DNA of 35,874 bases from an uncultured Alphaproteobacteria bacterium (GCA_937919435.1 CALFRR010000134.1:1-35874), one strand, 5' to 3'. Shown: positions 9,593 through 18,496, counted from the first letter of the stretch. The notes: generated by a model from the sequence alone, not told the origin. Made by a program: numbers and translations.

Positions 9593-10240
9593 ATGCTGCC
9601 GGAACGACTGATGAAGGGCTATGCCGCCTTCCGCTCGGGCCGTTGGCAGACCGAACACGAGCGTTGGCGTCATCTCGCCGAGACCGGCCAGAAACCGGAG
9701 GTGATGATCGTCGCCTGTTGCGACAGCCGCGCCGCCCCCGAACTGATCTTCGACGCCCCACCCGGGGAGCTGTTCGTCGCCCGCAACGTCGCCAATCTGG
9801 TGCCGCCCTATACGCCGGACGGCGAATACCACGGCACCTCGGCGGCGCTCGAGTTCGCGCTGATGGGCCTCAGGGTCCGTCACATCGTGGTGATGGGACA
9901 CGGCCGGTGCGGCGGCATCGCCGCGGCACTCGCCGACGACCCCGCACCGCTGTCGCCCGGCGACTTCATCGGCAAGTGGATCTCGCTCCTGGAAGCGCCG
10001 GCGGAGGCCTGCCGCTGCGACCCGACCGTCCCCCCGAGCGAACGCCAGCACCGGCTCGAGCACATGTCGATCGTCAACTCGCTCGCCAATCTCCGGACCT
10101 TTCCCTGCGTGACCGGGCTCGAAGCGAGCGGTCGGTTGACCCTGCACGGCACCTGGTTCGACATCGCGCTCGGCGAACTCCACGTCCTCGACGAGGCCAC
10201 CGGCGCCTGGTCGAAACTGGCGACCCCGGCGATCGGCTGA
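9593..10240 (+). CDS. beta-class carbonic anhydrase
   Basis: Zinc enzyme (215 aa) interconverting CO2 and bicarbonate in the cytoplasm. The beta-class zinc ligands and catalytic dyad are visible: Cys42, Asp44 and Arg46 in ACCDSRAAP, then His103 and Cys106 in GHGRCGG. The substrate-pocket sequence FVARNVANLVPPY (61-73) and TSAALEFAL are also typical, and the C-terminal HGTWFDIALGELHVLD is the usual last strand. The length matches the family (200-230 aa). The ATG at 9593 is preceded by GAGGAG at good spacing, which fixes the start although the frame is open far upstream. Bicarbonate supply to carboxylases is the likely role. Confidence 0.95.
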   Translation: MLPERLMKGYAAFRSGRWQTEHERWRHLAETGQKPEVMIVACCDSRAAPELIFDAPPGELFVARNVANLVPPYTPDGEYHGTSAALEFALMGLRVRHIVVMGHGRCGGIAAALADDPAPLSPGDFIGKWISLLEAPAEACRCDPTVPPSERQHRLEHMSIVNSLANLRTFPCVTGLEASGRLTLHGTWFDIALGELHVLDEATGAWSKLATPAIG

Positions 10241-10307
10241 CGCCCCGGCCGGGTCCGACCGGCGGGCCGGCCGGCGCGGCACGCGGATCCGCCGGCCGCG
10301 GCTGCCA

Positions 10308-10336
10308 TTGAACGGGCGCCGCCGGGTTGGTAAAGG
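10308..10336 (+). promoter_or_regulatory. weak candidate leuB promoter
   Basis: TTGAAC (10308-10313), a 17-nt spacer and TAAAGG (10331-10336) lie about 100 nt before the leuB ATG, between copies of the octamer CCGGCCGG. The match is only partial, and the call rests mainly on position. Confidence 0.22.
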
Positions 10337-10438
10337 GAGCCGGCCGGCGGACGCGCTCGTCCCGGCCGCGTCGGATTCGACGACGGCGGTGAACGCTCCC
10401 GGCCTCACCCTTCCCTTCCTCGACACGCGGGTTCCACC

Positions 10439-11551
10439 ATGACCTCCTTCAATCTCTTCCTCCTGCCCGGCGACGGCATCGGCACCGAGATCATGGTCGA
10501 GGTGGAGAAGGTCATCGGCTGGTTCGAGAAGCGCGGCGTCGCGAAATTCGAGCTCGAGCGCGGTCTGGTCGGCGGCTGCGCCTACGACGCCCACGGCAAG
10601 GCGATCTCCGATTCCGACATGGCCCTCGCCCAGGCCTCCGACGCGGTGATCTTCGGCGCCGTCGGCGGACCGAAGTGGGACAGGGTGCCCTACGACTGCC
10701 GCCCCGAAGCGGGCCTCCTGCGGCTGCGCAAGGACCTCGGCCTGTTCGCCAACCTGCGTCCGGCGATCTGCTATCCGGCGCTCGCCGACGCCTCGACGCT
10801 GAAGCGCGAGGTGGTCGAGGGCCTCGACATCCTGATCGTCCGCGAGCTGACCGGCGGCGTCTACTTCGGCGAGCCGAAGGAGATCGTCACCCTGGAGAAC
10901 GGCGAGAAGCGCGCCGTCGACACCCAGGTCTACGCCGCCCACGAGATCGAGCGGATCGCCCGGGTCGCCTTCGAGCTGGCCCGGACCCGCGGCAACAAGG
11001 TCTCCTCGGCCGAGAAGCGCAACGTCATGAAGACCGGCGTGCTGTGGAACGAGGTGGTCACCCGGATCGGCGCCACCGAATTCCCCGACGTCGCGCTCGA
11101 GCACGTGCTCGCCGACAACTGCGCCATGCAGCTGGTCCGCCGGCCCAAGCAGTTCGACGTCGTCGTCACCGACAACCTGTTCGGCGACGTGCTCTCCGAC
11201 ATCGCCGCGATGCTGACCGGCTCGCTCGGCATGCTGCCCTCGGCCTCGCTCGGCGCCCCCGATCCGAAGACCGGCAAGCGCAAGGCGATGTACGAGCCGG
11301 TGCACGGCTCGGCGCCCGACATCGCCGGCCGGGGCCTGGCCAACCCGATCGCGATGATCGGCTCCTTCGCCATGGCGATGCGCTATTCGCTCGGCCTCGG
11401 CGAGGCTGCGGATCTGACCGAGAAGGCGGTCTCCGCGGTTCTCGCCTCCGGCCTGAGGACCGCCGACATCGCCAAGTCGGGCGAGAACACCGTTTCGACG
11501 AAGGAGATGGGCGATGCCGTGGTGGCCGAGCTGAACAAGCTCTCCGCCTGA
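10439..11551 (+). CDS. leuB: 3-isopropylmalate dehydrogenase
   Basis: NAD-dependent enzyme (370 aa) of leucine synthesis that oxidises and decarboxylates 3-isopropylmalate to 2-oxoisocaproate. LPGDGIGTEIM (9-19) and AVGGPKWD (74-81) are conserved, the substrate arginines lie in LRLRKDLGLFANLRP (94-108) and IVRELTGGVYFGE (Arg135, Tyr142), the catalytic lysine region is AEKRNVMKTG, and the metal-binding aspartates are in VTDNLFGDVLSDIA (Asp250, Asp254). The NAD-pocket EPVHGSAPDIAG completes the fold. The length is normal. It stands apart from other leu genes here, with a GC hairpin just after it, so it is probably monocistronic. Confidence 0.97.
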   Translation: MTSFNLFLLPGDGIGTEIMVEVEKVIGWFEKRGVAKFELERGLVGGCAYDAHGKAISDSDMALAQASDAVIFGAVGGPKWDRVPYDCRPEAGLLRLRKDLGLFANLRPAICYPALADASTLKREVVEGLDILIVRELTGGVYFGEPKEIVTLENGEKRAVDTQVYAAHEIERIARVAFELARTRGNKVSSAEKRNVMKTGVLWNEVVTRIGATEFPDVALEHVLADNCAMQLVRRPKQFDVVVTDNLFGDVLSDIAAMLTGSLGMLPSASLGAPDPKTGKRKAMYEPVHGSAPDIAGRGLANPIAMIGSFAMAMRYSLGLGEAADLTEKAVSAVLASGLRTADIAKSGENTVSTKEMGDAVVAELNKLSA

Positions 11552-11576
11552 TCCCCTCCGCCCCGACACGTTCCGA

Positions 11577-11607
11577 CCGCCCGTCCCGGATCCTCCCGGG
11601 CGGGCGG
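11577..11607 (+). terminator. terminator-like hairpin after leuB
   Basis: A GC-rich stem of 7 bp plus 5 bp with one bulged T and a 6-nt loop (ccgcccg t cccgg / ccggg cgggcgg) lies 25 nt past the leuB stop, followed by ttcgtcattc. There is no true U-run, so termination may be only partial. Confidence 0.45.
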
Positions 11608-11622
11608 TTCGTCATTCGACCC

Positions 11623-11650
11623 TTGCGTGGTTCTGCACACGGTTTAGGCT
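11623..11650 (+). promoter_or_regulatory. candidate promoter of the transglutaminase/ATP-grasp cluster
   Basis: TTGCGT (11623-11628), a 16-nt spacer and TAGGCT (11645-11650) lie between the leuB hairpin and the first gene of the cluster, about 40 nt before its start. Each hexamer is a partial sigma-70 match. Confidence 0.33.
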
Positions 11651-11690
11651 GGCGCTTCGACGATCATTTCTTCTCGGAGGCGAGGTCGCC

Positions 11691-14600
11691 TTGGCCATTC
11701 AGACAGCCCTGCACCATCTCACCGCCTATTCCTACGACCGCCCGGTACAGCTCGGACCGCAGATCATCCGTCTGAGGCCGGCGCCGCACTGCCGGACCCG
11801 GGTCACCGGCTATTCCCTTCGGGTGACGCCGGAGAACCATTTCGTCAACTGGCAACAGGATCCGCACGGCAACTGGGCGGCGCGCTTCGTCTTTCCCGAG
11901 AAGACCCGCGAATTCCGGATCGAGGTCGATCTGCTCGCCGAACTCAGCGTTTTCAATCCCTTCGACTTCTTCGTCGAGGAATATGCCGAGACCTTCCCCT
12001 TCGCCTATGCGCCGGAACTCGCCGAGGAGCTGAAGCCCTATCTCGCGCCGGAGAAGACCGGCGACCGCTTCGAGGCCTATCTCGACGAGATCCGCCCGGC
12101 CGAGCCGATCAACACGGTGACCTACCTGGTCGGGCTCAACCAGAGGCTCTCCCACGACATCCGTTACGTGATCCGGATGGAGCCGGGCGTCCAGGAGCCC
12201 GACGAGACTCTGGAAGCCGCCTCCGGCTCGTGCCGCGACACCGCCTGGCTGTTCGTCCAACTCGCCCGCCGCATGGGCCTCGCCGCCCGCTTCGTCTCCG
12301 GCTACCTGATCCAGTTGAAGCCCGACGTGAAGTCGCTCGACGGCCCCTCCGGCACCGACCACGACTTCACCGATCTGCACGCCTGGGCCGAGATCTATCT
12401 GCCCGGCGCCGGCTGGATCGGTCTCGACCCGACCTCCGGCCTGTTCGCCGGCGAGGGCCATCTGCCGCTCTGCGGCACGCCGCACTATCGCTCGGCGGCG
12501 CCGATCACCGGTCTCGTCGACTTCGCCGAGGTCGACTTCGACTTCCAGATGCGGGTCGACCGCATCGCCGAGAAACCGCGGGTCACCGCCCCCTTCTCCG
12601 ACGAGGCCTGGGAGGCGCTCGACGCGCTCGGCCGCAGGGTCGACGAGGATCTGGCGGCCGGCGACGTGCGCCTGACCATGGGCGGCGAACCGACCTTCGT
12701 CTCGATCGACGACTACCAGTCGGCCGAGTGGAACACCGCCGCGGTCGGCCCGATGAAGCGGACCCGGGCCGACGATCTGATCCGCCGGCTGCGCGAGTGC
12801 TTCGCCCCCGGCGGCTTCCTCCACTACGGCCAGGGCAAGTGGTACCCGGGCGAGAGCCTGCCGCGCTGGGCCTTCGGCCTCTATTGGCGCAAGGACGGCA
12901 AGCCGATCTGGCGCGATCCCTCGTTGATCGCCGCGGAGAGCGGGCGGCGCGACGCCACCGTCGCCGACGCGAAGCTGATCGCCGACGGGGTCGCGGAACG
13001 GCTCGACATCGGTGCCGACTACGTCATCGCCGCCTACGAGGATCCCGCCCATTGGCTGATCCAGGAGGCGAAGCTCCCGGTGAACCTCGATCCGTCGAAC
13101 GCGCAGCTCGAGAATCCCGAGGACCGCCACCGCATCGCCCGCGTCTTCGACCACGGTCTGACCGCACCGACCGGCCACGTCCTGCCGGTCCAGCGCTGGC
13201 AGAGCCGCGCCGGCCACGGCTGGTACTCCGAACACTGGCGGCTGCGGCGCGAGAAGCTCTTCCTGATCCCCGGCGATTCGCCCGTCGGCTTCCGTCTGCC
13301 GATGGCCTCGCTGCCCTGGATCCCGCCGAGTTCCTATCCTCACGTGGTCGAGCGGGACACCTTCGCCGAACGCCCCGATCTGCCCGATCCGGACGAACTC
13401 GCGCAGATCTACCGGCGCACCGGCCCGGCCGAGCGGGCGACCCAACGCTTCGTCGAGGAGATCGGTGCCGATCGGGTCCGCACCGCGCTGTCGATCGAAC
13501 CGCGCGACGGCATCCTCGAAGTCTTCATGCCGCCGGTCGAGACCCTCGACGACTATCTCGAGCTCCTCGCCGCGATCGAGGCGACGGCCGAGGCCCATCG
13601 CCTGCCGGTCCACATCGAGGGCTACCCGCCGCCGTGGGATCCGCGGCTCGAGGTGATCAAGGTCACGCCAGATCCGGGGGTGATCGAGGTCAACGTCCAG
13701 CCGGCGCAGAGCTGGGACGAGTGCGTGGAGATCACCACGAAACTCTATCGGGAGGCCCGCGAGGCCCGGCTCGGCACCGAGAAGTTCATGATCGACGGCC
13801 GCCACACCGGCACCGGCGGCGGCAACCACGTGGTCGTCGGGGCCCGCTCGCCGATCGACAGTCCGTTCCTGCGCCGTCCCGATCTGTTGAAGAGCCTGGT
13901 GCTCTACTGGCAGCGCCATCCCTCGCTCAGCTATCTGTTCTCCGGCCTGTTCATCGGCCCGACCTCGCAGGCGCCGCGCATCGACGAGGCCCGCCACGAC
14001 GCGCTCTACGAACTGGAGATCGCGATGGCCCAGGTGCCGGCACCGGGCGACGGCCCGGCCCCGCTGCCGTGGATGGTCGATCGCCTGTTCCGCAATCTGC
14101 TGGTCGACGTCTCCGGCAACACCCACCGCACCGAGATCTGCATCGACAAGCTCTATTCGCCGGACGGCCCGACCGGACGGCTCGGGCTGGTCGAGTTCCG
14201 CTCCTTCGAAATGCCGCCGGACGCCCGCATGTCGCTCGCCCAGCAGCTGCTGCTGCGGGCGCTGATCGCCTGGTTCTGGCGGGAGCCGCAGTCCGGCGAC
14301 TTCGTCCGCTGGGGCACCGCGCTCGCCGACCGGTTCATGCTGCCGCATTTCGTCTGGGAGGACTTCGAAGGCGTGCTCGCCGATCTCGGCCGCGCCGGCT
14401 GGGCCTTCGATCCGCTGTGGTTCAAGGCCCAGTGGGAGTTCCGCTTCCCCTTCTACGGCAAGGTCGAGCACGGCGGCGTCGCGTTGGAGATCCGGCAGGC
14501 GCTGGAACCCTGGCACGTCACCGGCGAGGAGGGCGCGGTCGGCGGCACCGTGCGCTACGTCGATTCCTCGGTCGAGCGGCTGCAGATCCTGGCGACCGGG

Positions 14601-14996
14601 CTCGAACCGGCCCGCCACCTCGTCACCTGCAACGGCCGCCCGCTGCCGATGACCTCGACCGGCCGCTCCGGCGAGACCGTCGCCGGCGTCCGCTACAAAG
14701 CGTGGCAGCCGGCCTCCGGCATCCATCCGACGATCCCGGTCGACGCGCCGCTGACCTTCGACATCGTCGATCGCTGGACCCGGCGGTCGCTCGGCGGCTG
14801 CGTCTACCACGTCGCCCACCCGGGCGGACGCAACTACGAGACCTATCCGGTCAACTCCTACGAGGCCGAGGCACGCCGCCTCGCCCGCTTCGTCGAGCAC
14901 GGCCACACGCCGGGAATCGTCGATCCGCCGCCGCCCGAACGCACCGGCGAGCATCCCCTGACCCTCGATCTGAGGCGCCCCGCGGCGCGCCTCTGA
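11691..14996 (+). CDS. transglutaminase-like peptidase fused to DUF2126 putative amidoligase
   Basis: Large two-enzyme protein (1101 aa). Residues about 1-110 are the bacterial transglutaminase N-terminal region (starting ALHHLTAYSYDRPVQLGPQI). The core has a full papain-like triad: Cys181 (SGSCRDTAW), His230 (DLHAWAEIYL) and Asp246 (GLDPTSG). From about 325 the DUF2126 part begins (TMGGEPTFVS), with HYGQGKWYPGESLPRW, GRHTGTGGGNHVVVG, SGLFIGPTSQAPRID and LGLVEFRSFEMPP. DUF2126 is predicted from comparative genomics to be a COOH-NH2 ligase of the glutamine-synthetase fold; no product is known. No signal peptide is visible, so it is likely cytoplasmic. The start is TTG, with GGAGG (11676-11680) 10 nt upstream. 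The next gene follows after 18 nt. Domain assignment is firm; function is inferred. Confidence 0.88.
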   Translation: MAIQTALHHLTAYSYDRPVQLGPQIIRLRPAPHCRTRVTGYSLRVTPENHFVNWQQDPHGNWAARFVFPEKTREFRIEVDLLAELSVFNPFDFFVEEYAETFPFAYAPELAEELKPYLAPEKTGDRFEAYLDEIRPAEPINTVTYLVGLNQRLSHDIRYVIRMEPGVQEPDETLEAASGSCRDTAWLFVQLARRMGLAARFVSGYLIQLKPDVKSLDGPSGTDHDFTDLHAWAEIYLPGAGWIGLDPTSGLFAGEGHLPLCGTPHYRSAAPITGLVDFAEVDFDFQMRVDRIAEKPRVTAPFSDEAWEALDALGRRVDEDLAAGDVRLTMGGEPTFVSIDDYQSAEWNTAAVGPMKRTRADDLIRRLRECFAPGGFLHYGQGKWYPGESLPRWAFGLYWRKDGKPIWRDPSLIAAESGRRDATVADAKLIADGVAERLDIGADYVIAAYEDPAHWLIQEAKLPVNLDPSNAQLENPEDRHRIARVFDHGLTAPTGHVLPVQRWQSRAGHGWYSEHWRLRREKLFLIPGDSPVGFRLPMASLPWIPPSSYPHVVERDTFAERPDLPDPDELAQIYRRTGPAERATQRFVEEIGADRVRTALSIEPRDGILEVFMPPVETLDDYLELLAAIEATAEAHRLPVHIEGYPPPWDPRLEVIKVTPDPGVIEVNVQPAQSWDECVEITTKLYREAREARLGTEKFMIDGRHTGTGGGNHVVVGARSPIDSPFLRRPDLLKSLVLYWQRHPSLSYLFSGLFIGPTSQAPRIDEARHDALYELEIAMAQVPAPGDGPAPLPWMVDRLFRNLLVDVSGNTHRTEICIDKLYSPDGPTGRLGLVEFRSFEMPPDARMSLAQQLLLRALIAWFWREPQSGDFVRWGTALADRFMLPHFVWEDFEGVLADLGRAGWAFDPLWFKAQWEFRFPFYGKVEHGGVALEIRQALEPWHVTGEEGAVGGTVRYVDSSVERLQILATGLEPARHLVTCNGRPLPMTSTGRSGETVAGVRYKAWQPASGIHPTIPVDAPLTFDIVDRWTRRSLGGCVYHVAHPGGRNYETYPVNSYEAEARRLARFVEHGHTPGIVDPPPPERTGEHPLTLDLRRPAARL

Positions 14997-15014
14997 CCAC
15001 CGACGGAGACGCTC

Positions 15015-17549
15015 TTGTCGTCGATGCAGCTCGAACTGGCGATGCGCTGGGGCGGTGATGCCGACCCCGGCGTCGCCGCGCTGATCGGCCGTTATCGGGC
15101 CGTGCCGGGCGTCCACGACGAGATGATCGACCACGCCGGCCGGGTCCGGCCGCACTGGCGCCCGCTGCTCGCCGGGCTCGCCGCTCTCGGTCCGCGGGAG
15201 ACAACCGCGCGGTTTTCCGGTGCCGACCGCTACCTCGCCGATTCCGGCGTCGTCTACCGGGTCTACGGCGAAGGCGGCGACGTCGACCGGCCCTGGCCGA
15301 TCGCCCATCTGCCGACCGTCCTGCCGCACGACGACTGGACCCGGCTCGCCGAAGGCGTCGTCCAGCGCGCCCGGCTGTTCGAGGCGGTGATCGCCGACCT
15401 GACCGGCGAGGCCCGTCTGGTCGCCGACGGTGCGGTGCCCGCCGCGATCGTCGCCGGCAGCCCGGAGTTCCTGCGCCCGCTCGCCGGGATCGCACCGCCC
15501 GGCGGACGTCACCTCCACGTCTACGCCGCCGACGTCGGTCGAGCCCCCGACGGCCGCTGGTGGGTGCTCGCCGATCGCACCCAGGCACCGTCCGGGCTCG
15601 GCTACGCCATCGAGAACCGCATCGCCCTGTCGCGGGCCCTGCCCGAACTGTTCGACCGTCTCGGCGTCGAGCGGCTCGGCCCGTTCTTCCAGGCCCTGCG
15701 CACCGGCCTCGGCCGGACCGCCGAAGGCGAACCGGCGCGGGTCGCGCTGTTCACCCCCGGCCCGTGGAACGAGACCTATTTCGAACACGCCTTCCTCGCC
15801 CGCAGTCTCGGTTTCGAACTGGTCGAGGGCGGCGATCTCGTCGCGTCGGAGACCGGCGTGGCCCTGCGCACCATCGCCGGCCCCGAACCGATCGACGTCC
15901 TGTTGCGACGGGTCGACGCCGACTTCGTCGATCCGCTGGAACTCAACCCCGGTTCGCGGCTCGGCGTCCCCGGACTGCTCCAGGCGGTCCGGGCCGGCCG
16001 GGTCACCGTCGCCAATGCCCTCGGCTCCGGCCTCGTCGAAGCGCCGGCCCTGACCGGGTATCTGCCCGGATTGGCCCGCCGCCTGCTCGGCGAGGACCTG
16101 AACCTGCCCAACGTCGCCACCTGGTGGTGCGGCGAGCCCGCCGCCCGGGCGCATGTCGCCGCCGAACTCGACCGTCTGGCGCTGGTCCCCGCCTTCGGCC
16201 GCTCGTTGCCCGGCATCCTCGACAGCGCCGGCATCCTCGGGTCCCGCCTGAGCCCGGCCGAGCGCGACCGCTTCCTGGCCAAGCTCGAACGGCGCGGCGT
16301 CGACTTCGTCGGTCGCGAACCGCTGCGGCTGTCCACCGCACCGGTCTGGGAGAACGGCCGCCCGGTGCCGCGGCCGTACTCGATCCGCATCTTCGTCGCC
16401 CGGACCGCCGAAGGCTGGGTGGCGATGCCCGGCGGCCTCGCCCGCTTCTCCGAGCGCGAGGACGTCCGTTTCCTGTCGATGCAGCGCGGCGGCCGCTCCG
16501 GCGACGTCTGGGTGCTCGGTTCGGCGCCCGCGACACGGTCCGAAGCCCGTCTGCTGCCCGAGGCGAGCATCGCGACGATCCGCCGGGCCGACGGATCGCT
16601 GCCCGCCCGCGCCGCCGACAACCTCTACTGGTTCGGCCGCTATCTCGAGCGGACCGAAACGACCCTGCGCGCTCTGCGCCGGCTCGACCGCGACGGCGAC
16701 GGGGTCGACGAGACCACCCCCGACCTCGCCCGCCGGATCGCCCGCCAACTGGTCGTCTGGGGTGCCGTCGCCGCCGAACCGGTTCCCGCCGACCTCGTCG
16801 GCGAAGCGCTGTGGGGGGCCGGCCCGGGCGCGGTGGCGAGCCTCGTCGGCGAGGTCCACCGCACCGCCGCGATCGTCCGCGACCGACTTTCGCCCGACGT
16901 CTGGCGACTGGTCGTCGCCTGTCGCGACCGGCTGCGCGATCCGGCACCGCATCGCCGCCGCGCCCCCTTCGCCGAGATCGAGGCGACGCTGGCGACGATC
17001 GCGGCGATCGTCGGCCACGCCGACGAGACCATGAGCCGCCGCGACGGCTGGCGCTTCCTCGATCTCGGCCGGCGCGTCGAACGGGCGATCGCCCTCTGTC
17101 GCGACGCCCGCCGGGTCGCCGCCGGCGCCGAGACCGGCGACGACGCCGATCTCGCCCTCGACCCGGCCGACGGCGGCCCGGCGTTGCGCCTTCGCCGCTA
17201 TGCCGGCGTCTCGCGGCGCCTCTTCCTCGACCTGCTGCTCACCGACGAGGCCGATCCGCGCGCCGTCGCCTTCCAGATCGCCCGCATCCGCGAGCATCTC
17301 GCCGCGCTGCCGACCGGAGCCCCGACGATCCGCGGCATCCCCGCCGAAGATCTGGTCGCCGCGATCGCCGCCCGGCACGCCGAGACCTCCCCCGACCGGC
17401 TCGCCGTCGGACGGATCGACGCGACCGAGAGCGATCTGCTGGCGCTCTCCGATGCGGTCGCCCGCCGCTGGTTCACCGCGGTCGCTCCGGCCGCCGATTC
17501 CGCCGACGACGCCCCGATCGCGGTCGCCGCGGCGGCGGCGGGGGAGTGA
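15015..17549 (+). CDS. circularly permuted ATP-grasp ligase fused to Alpha-E domain
   Basis: An 844-aa fusion. About residues 70-480 are the circularly permuted ATP-grasp domain (DUF404/407 type): VYRVYGEGG, ADRTQAPSGLGYAIENR, LFTPGPWNETYFEHAFLA, LRRVDADFVDPLELN, GRVTVANALGSGLVE, LLGEDLNLPNVATWWCGE and RIFVARTAEGWVAMPGGLAR are family blocks. From about 530, ADNLYWFGRYLERTE begins the all-helical Alpha-E (DUF403) domain, which includes TMSRRDGWRFLDLGRRVERA. ATP-grasp enzymes of this type are predicted peptide or amide ligases; Alpha-E always accompanies them but has no known activity. The start is TTG at 15015 because GGAG lies 6 nt upstream; an ATG at 15024 is the alternative. The C-terminus is an Ala-rich tail. 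It sits 18 nt after the DUF2126 gene and 4 nt before the next. Confidence 0.88.
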   Translation: MSSMQLELAMRWGGDADPGVAALIGRYRAVPGVHDEMIDHAGRVRPHWRPLLAGLAALGPRETTARFSGADRYLADSGVVYRVYGEGGDVDRPWPIAHLPTVLPHDDWTRLAEGVVQRARLFEAVIADLTGEARLVADGAVPAAIVAGSPEFLRPLAGIAPPGGRHLHVYAADVGRAPDGRWWVLADRTQAPSGLGYAIENRIALSRALPELFDRLGVERLGPFFQALRTGLGRTAEGEPARVALFTPGPWNETYFEHAFLARSLGFELVEGGDLVASETGVALRTIAGPEPIDVLLRRVDADFVDPLELNPGSRLGVPGLLQAVRAGRVTVANALGSGLVEAPALTGYLPGLARRLLGEDLNLPNVATWWCGEPAARAHVAAELDRLALVPAFGRSLPGILDSAGILGSRLSPAERDRFLAKLERRGVDFVGREPLRLSTAPVWENGRPVPRPYSIRIFVARTAEGWVAMPGGLARFSEREDVRFLSMQRGGRSGDVWVLGSAPATRSEARLLPEASIATIRRADGSLPARAADNLYWFGRYLERTETTLRALRRLDRDGDGVDETTPDLARRIARQLVVWGAVAAEPVPADLVGEALWGAGPGAVASLVGEVHRTAAIVRDRLSPDVWRLVVACRDRLRDPAPHRRRAPFAEIEATLATIAAIVGHADETMSRRDGWRFLDLGRRVERAIALCRDARRVAAGAETGDDADLALDPADGGPALRLRRYAGVSRRLFLDLLLTDEADPRAVAFQIARIREHLAALPTGAPTIRGIPAEDLVAAIAARHAETSPDRLAVGRIDATESDLLALSDAVARRWFTAVAPAADSADDAPIAVAAAAAGE

Positions 17550-17553
17550 ACCG

Positions 17554-18450
17554 ATGCGCTACGACATCCGTCACACCACCGTCTACGACTGGGGCGCCGA
17601 CGTCCCGGCGGCCGATTGTCGGATCCGGCTGGAGCCGATCGACCGGCCCCGCCAGAGGGTCCTGGCCACCCGCCTGACGATCGATCCGTCCCCGGACCTC
17701 GTTCGCGAGGCGGCCGACTTCTTCGGCAACCGGGTGCTCGCCACCTCGTTCCGGCTGCCGCACCGACGGCTCGCCATCCGCGCGACCGCCACCGTCGAGG
17801 TCGATCCGCCGCCGGCCCTCGATCCCGATCCGACCCCGCCCTTCGAGACGATCCGCGAGCGCGCCACCACCGCCCGCGGTCTCGGACCCCACGACCCCGT
17901 CCAGTTTCTCTTTCCCAGCCGCTCGGTCGAGCTCTCTCCGAACGTCACCCGGTGGACCGCCGAGAGCTTTCCGTCGGGACGCACCATCCTCGCCGGCGCT
18001 CTCGATCTCACCCGCAGGATCCGGCGCGGCTTCGCCTACGCGCCGGGCACCACCGACGTCGCCACGCCGCTCGCCGTCGCCTTCGCCGAGCGGCGCGGCG
18101 TCTGCCAGGACTTCGCCCATGTGATGATCGCCGGGCTGCGCGGCCTCGGTCTGCCGGCGGCCTATGTCGGCGGCTATCTGCGCACCGTGCCGCCGCCTGG
18201 CGAGAAGCGTCTGGAAGGCGCCGACGCGATGCATGCCTGGGTCGAGGTGTGGTGCGGCGAGCCGATCGGCTGGCTCGGCTTCGACCCGACCAACGGCATC
18301 GTCGCCGCCGAGGACCACATCGTCGTCGCCGTCGGCCGCGACTATGCCGACGCCGCCCCGATCTCCGGCGTACTGGTCTCGGCCGGCGCCCAGACCCTGT
18401 CGGTCGCCGTCGACGTGATCGCCGACGCCGAGGTCGCCACGCCCGCCTGA
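17554..18450 (+). CDS. transglutaminase-like family protein
   Basis: Second transglutaminase-like (papain-fold) protein of the cluster, 298 aa. The N-terminal region starts MRYDIRHTTVYDWGADVP and runs to about 155. The core carries an intact triad: Cys184 (RGVCQDFAH), His227 (DAMHAWVEV) and Asp244 (GFDPTNG), plus AYVGGYLRT. Such bacterial proteins usually act as peptidases or amidases rather than cross-linking enzymes. GGGGAG overlaps the end of the previous gene just upstream of the ATG, showing tight coupling; although the frame is open further upstream, homology starts at this ATG. With the two preceding genes it forms a ligase-plus-peptidase set. The substrate is unknown. Confidence 0.9.
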   Translation: MRYDIRHTTVYDWGADVPAADCRIRLEPIDRPRQRVLATRLTIDPSPDLVREAADFFGNRVLATSFRLPHRRLAIRATATVEVDPPPALDPDPTPPFETIRERATTARGLGPHDPVQFLFPSRSVELSPNVTRWTAESFPSGRTILAGALDLTRRIRRGFAYAPGTTDVATPLAVAFAERRGVCQDFAHVMIAGLRGLGLPAAYVGGYLRTVPPPGEKRLEGADAMHAWVEVWCGEPIGWLGFDPTNGIVAAEDHIVVAVGRDYADAAPISGVLVSAGAQTLSVAVDVIADAEVATPA

Positions 18451-18496
18451 TCGCGATCTCGAATTGCCGGCCGAGTTCGGTCGGTCGGGCCGTACC

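Noticed and set aside
11664..17378. A 1904-codon open frame on the minus strand across the transglutaminase/ATP-grasp cluster
   Set aside because: It mirrors the two strongly supported plus-strand genes and has the repetitive Gly/Asp/Arg composition of an antisense frame. No domain is recognisable.
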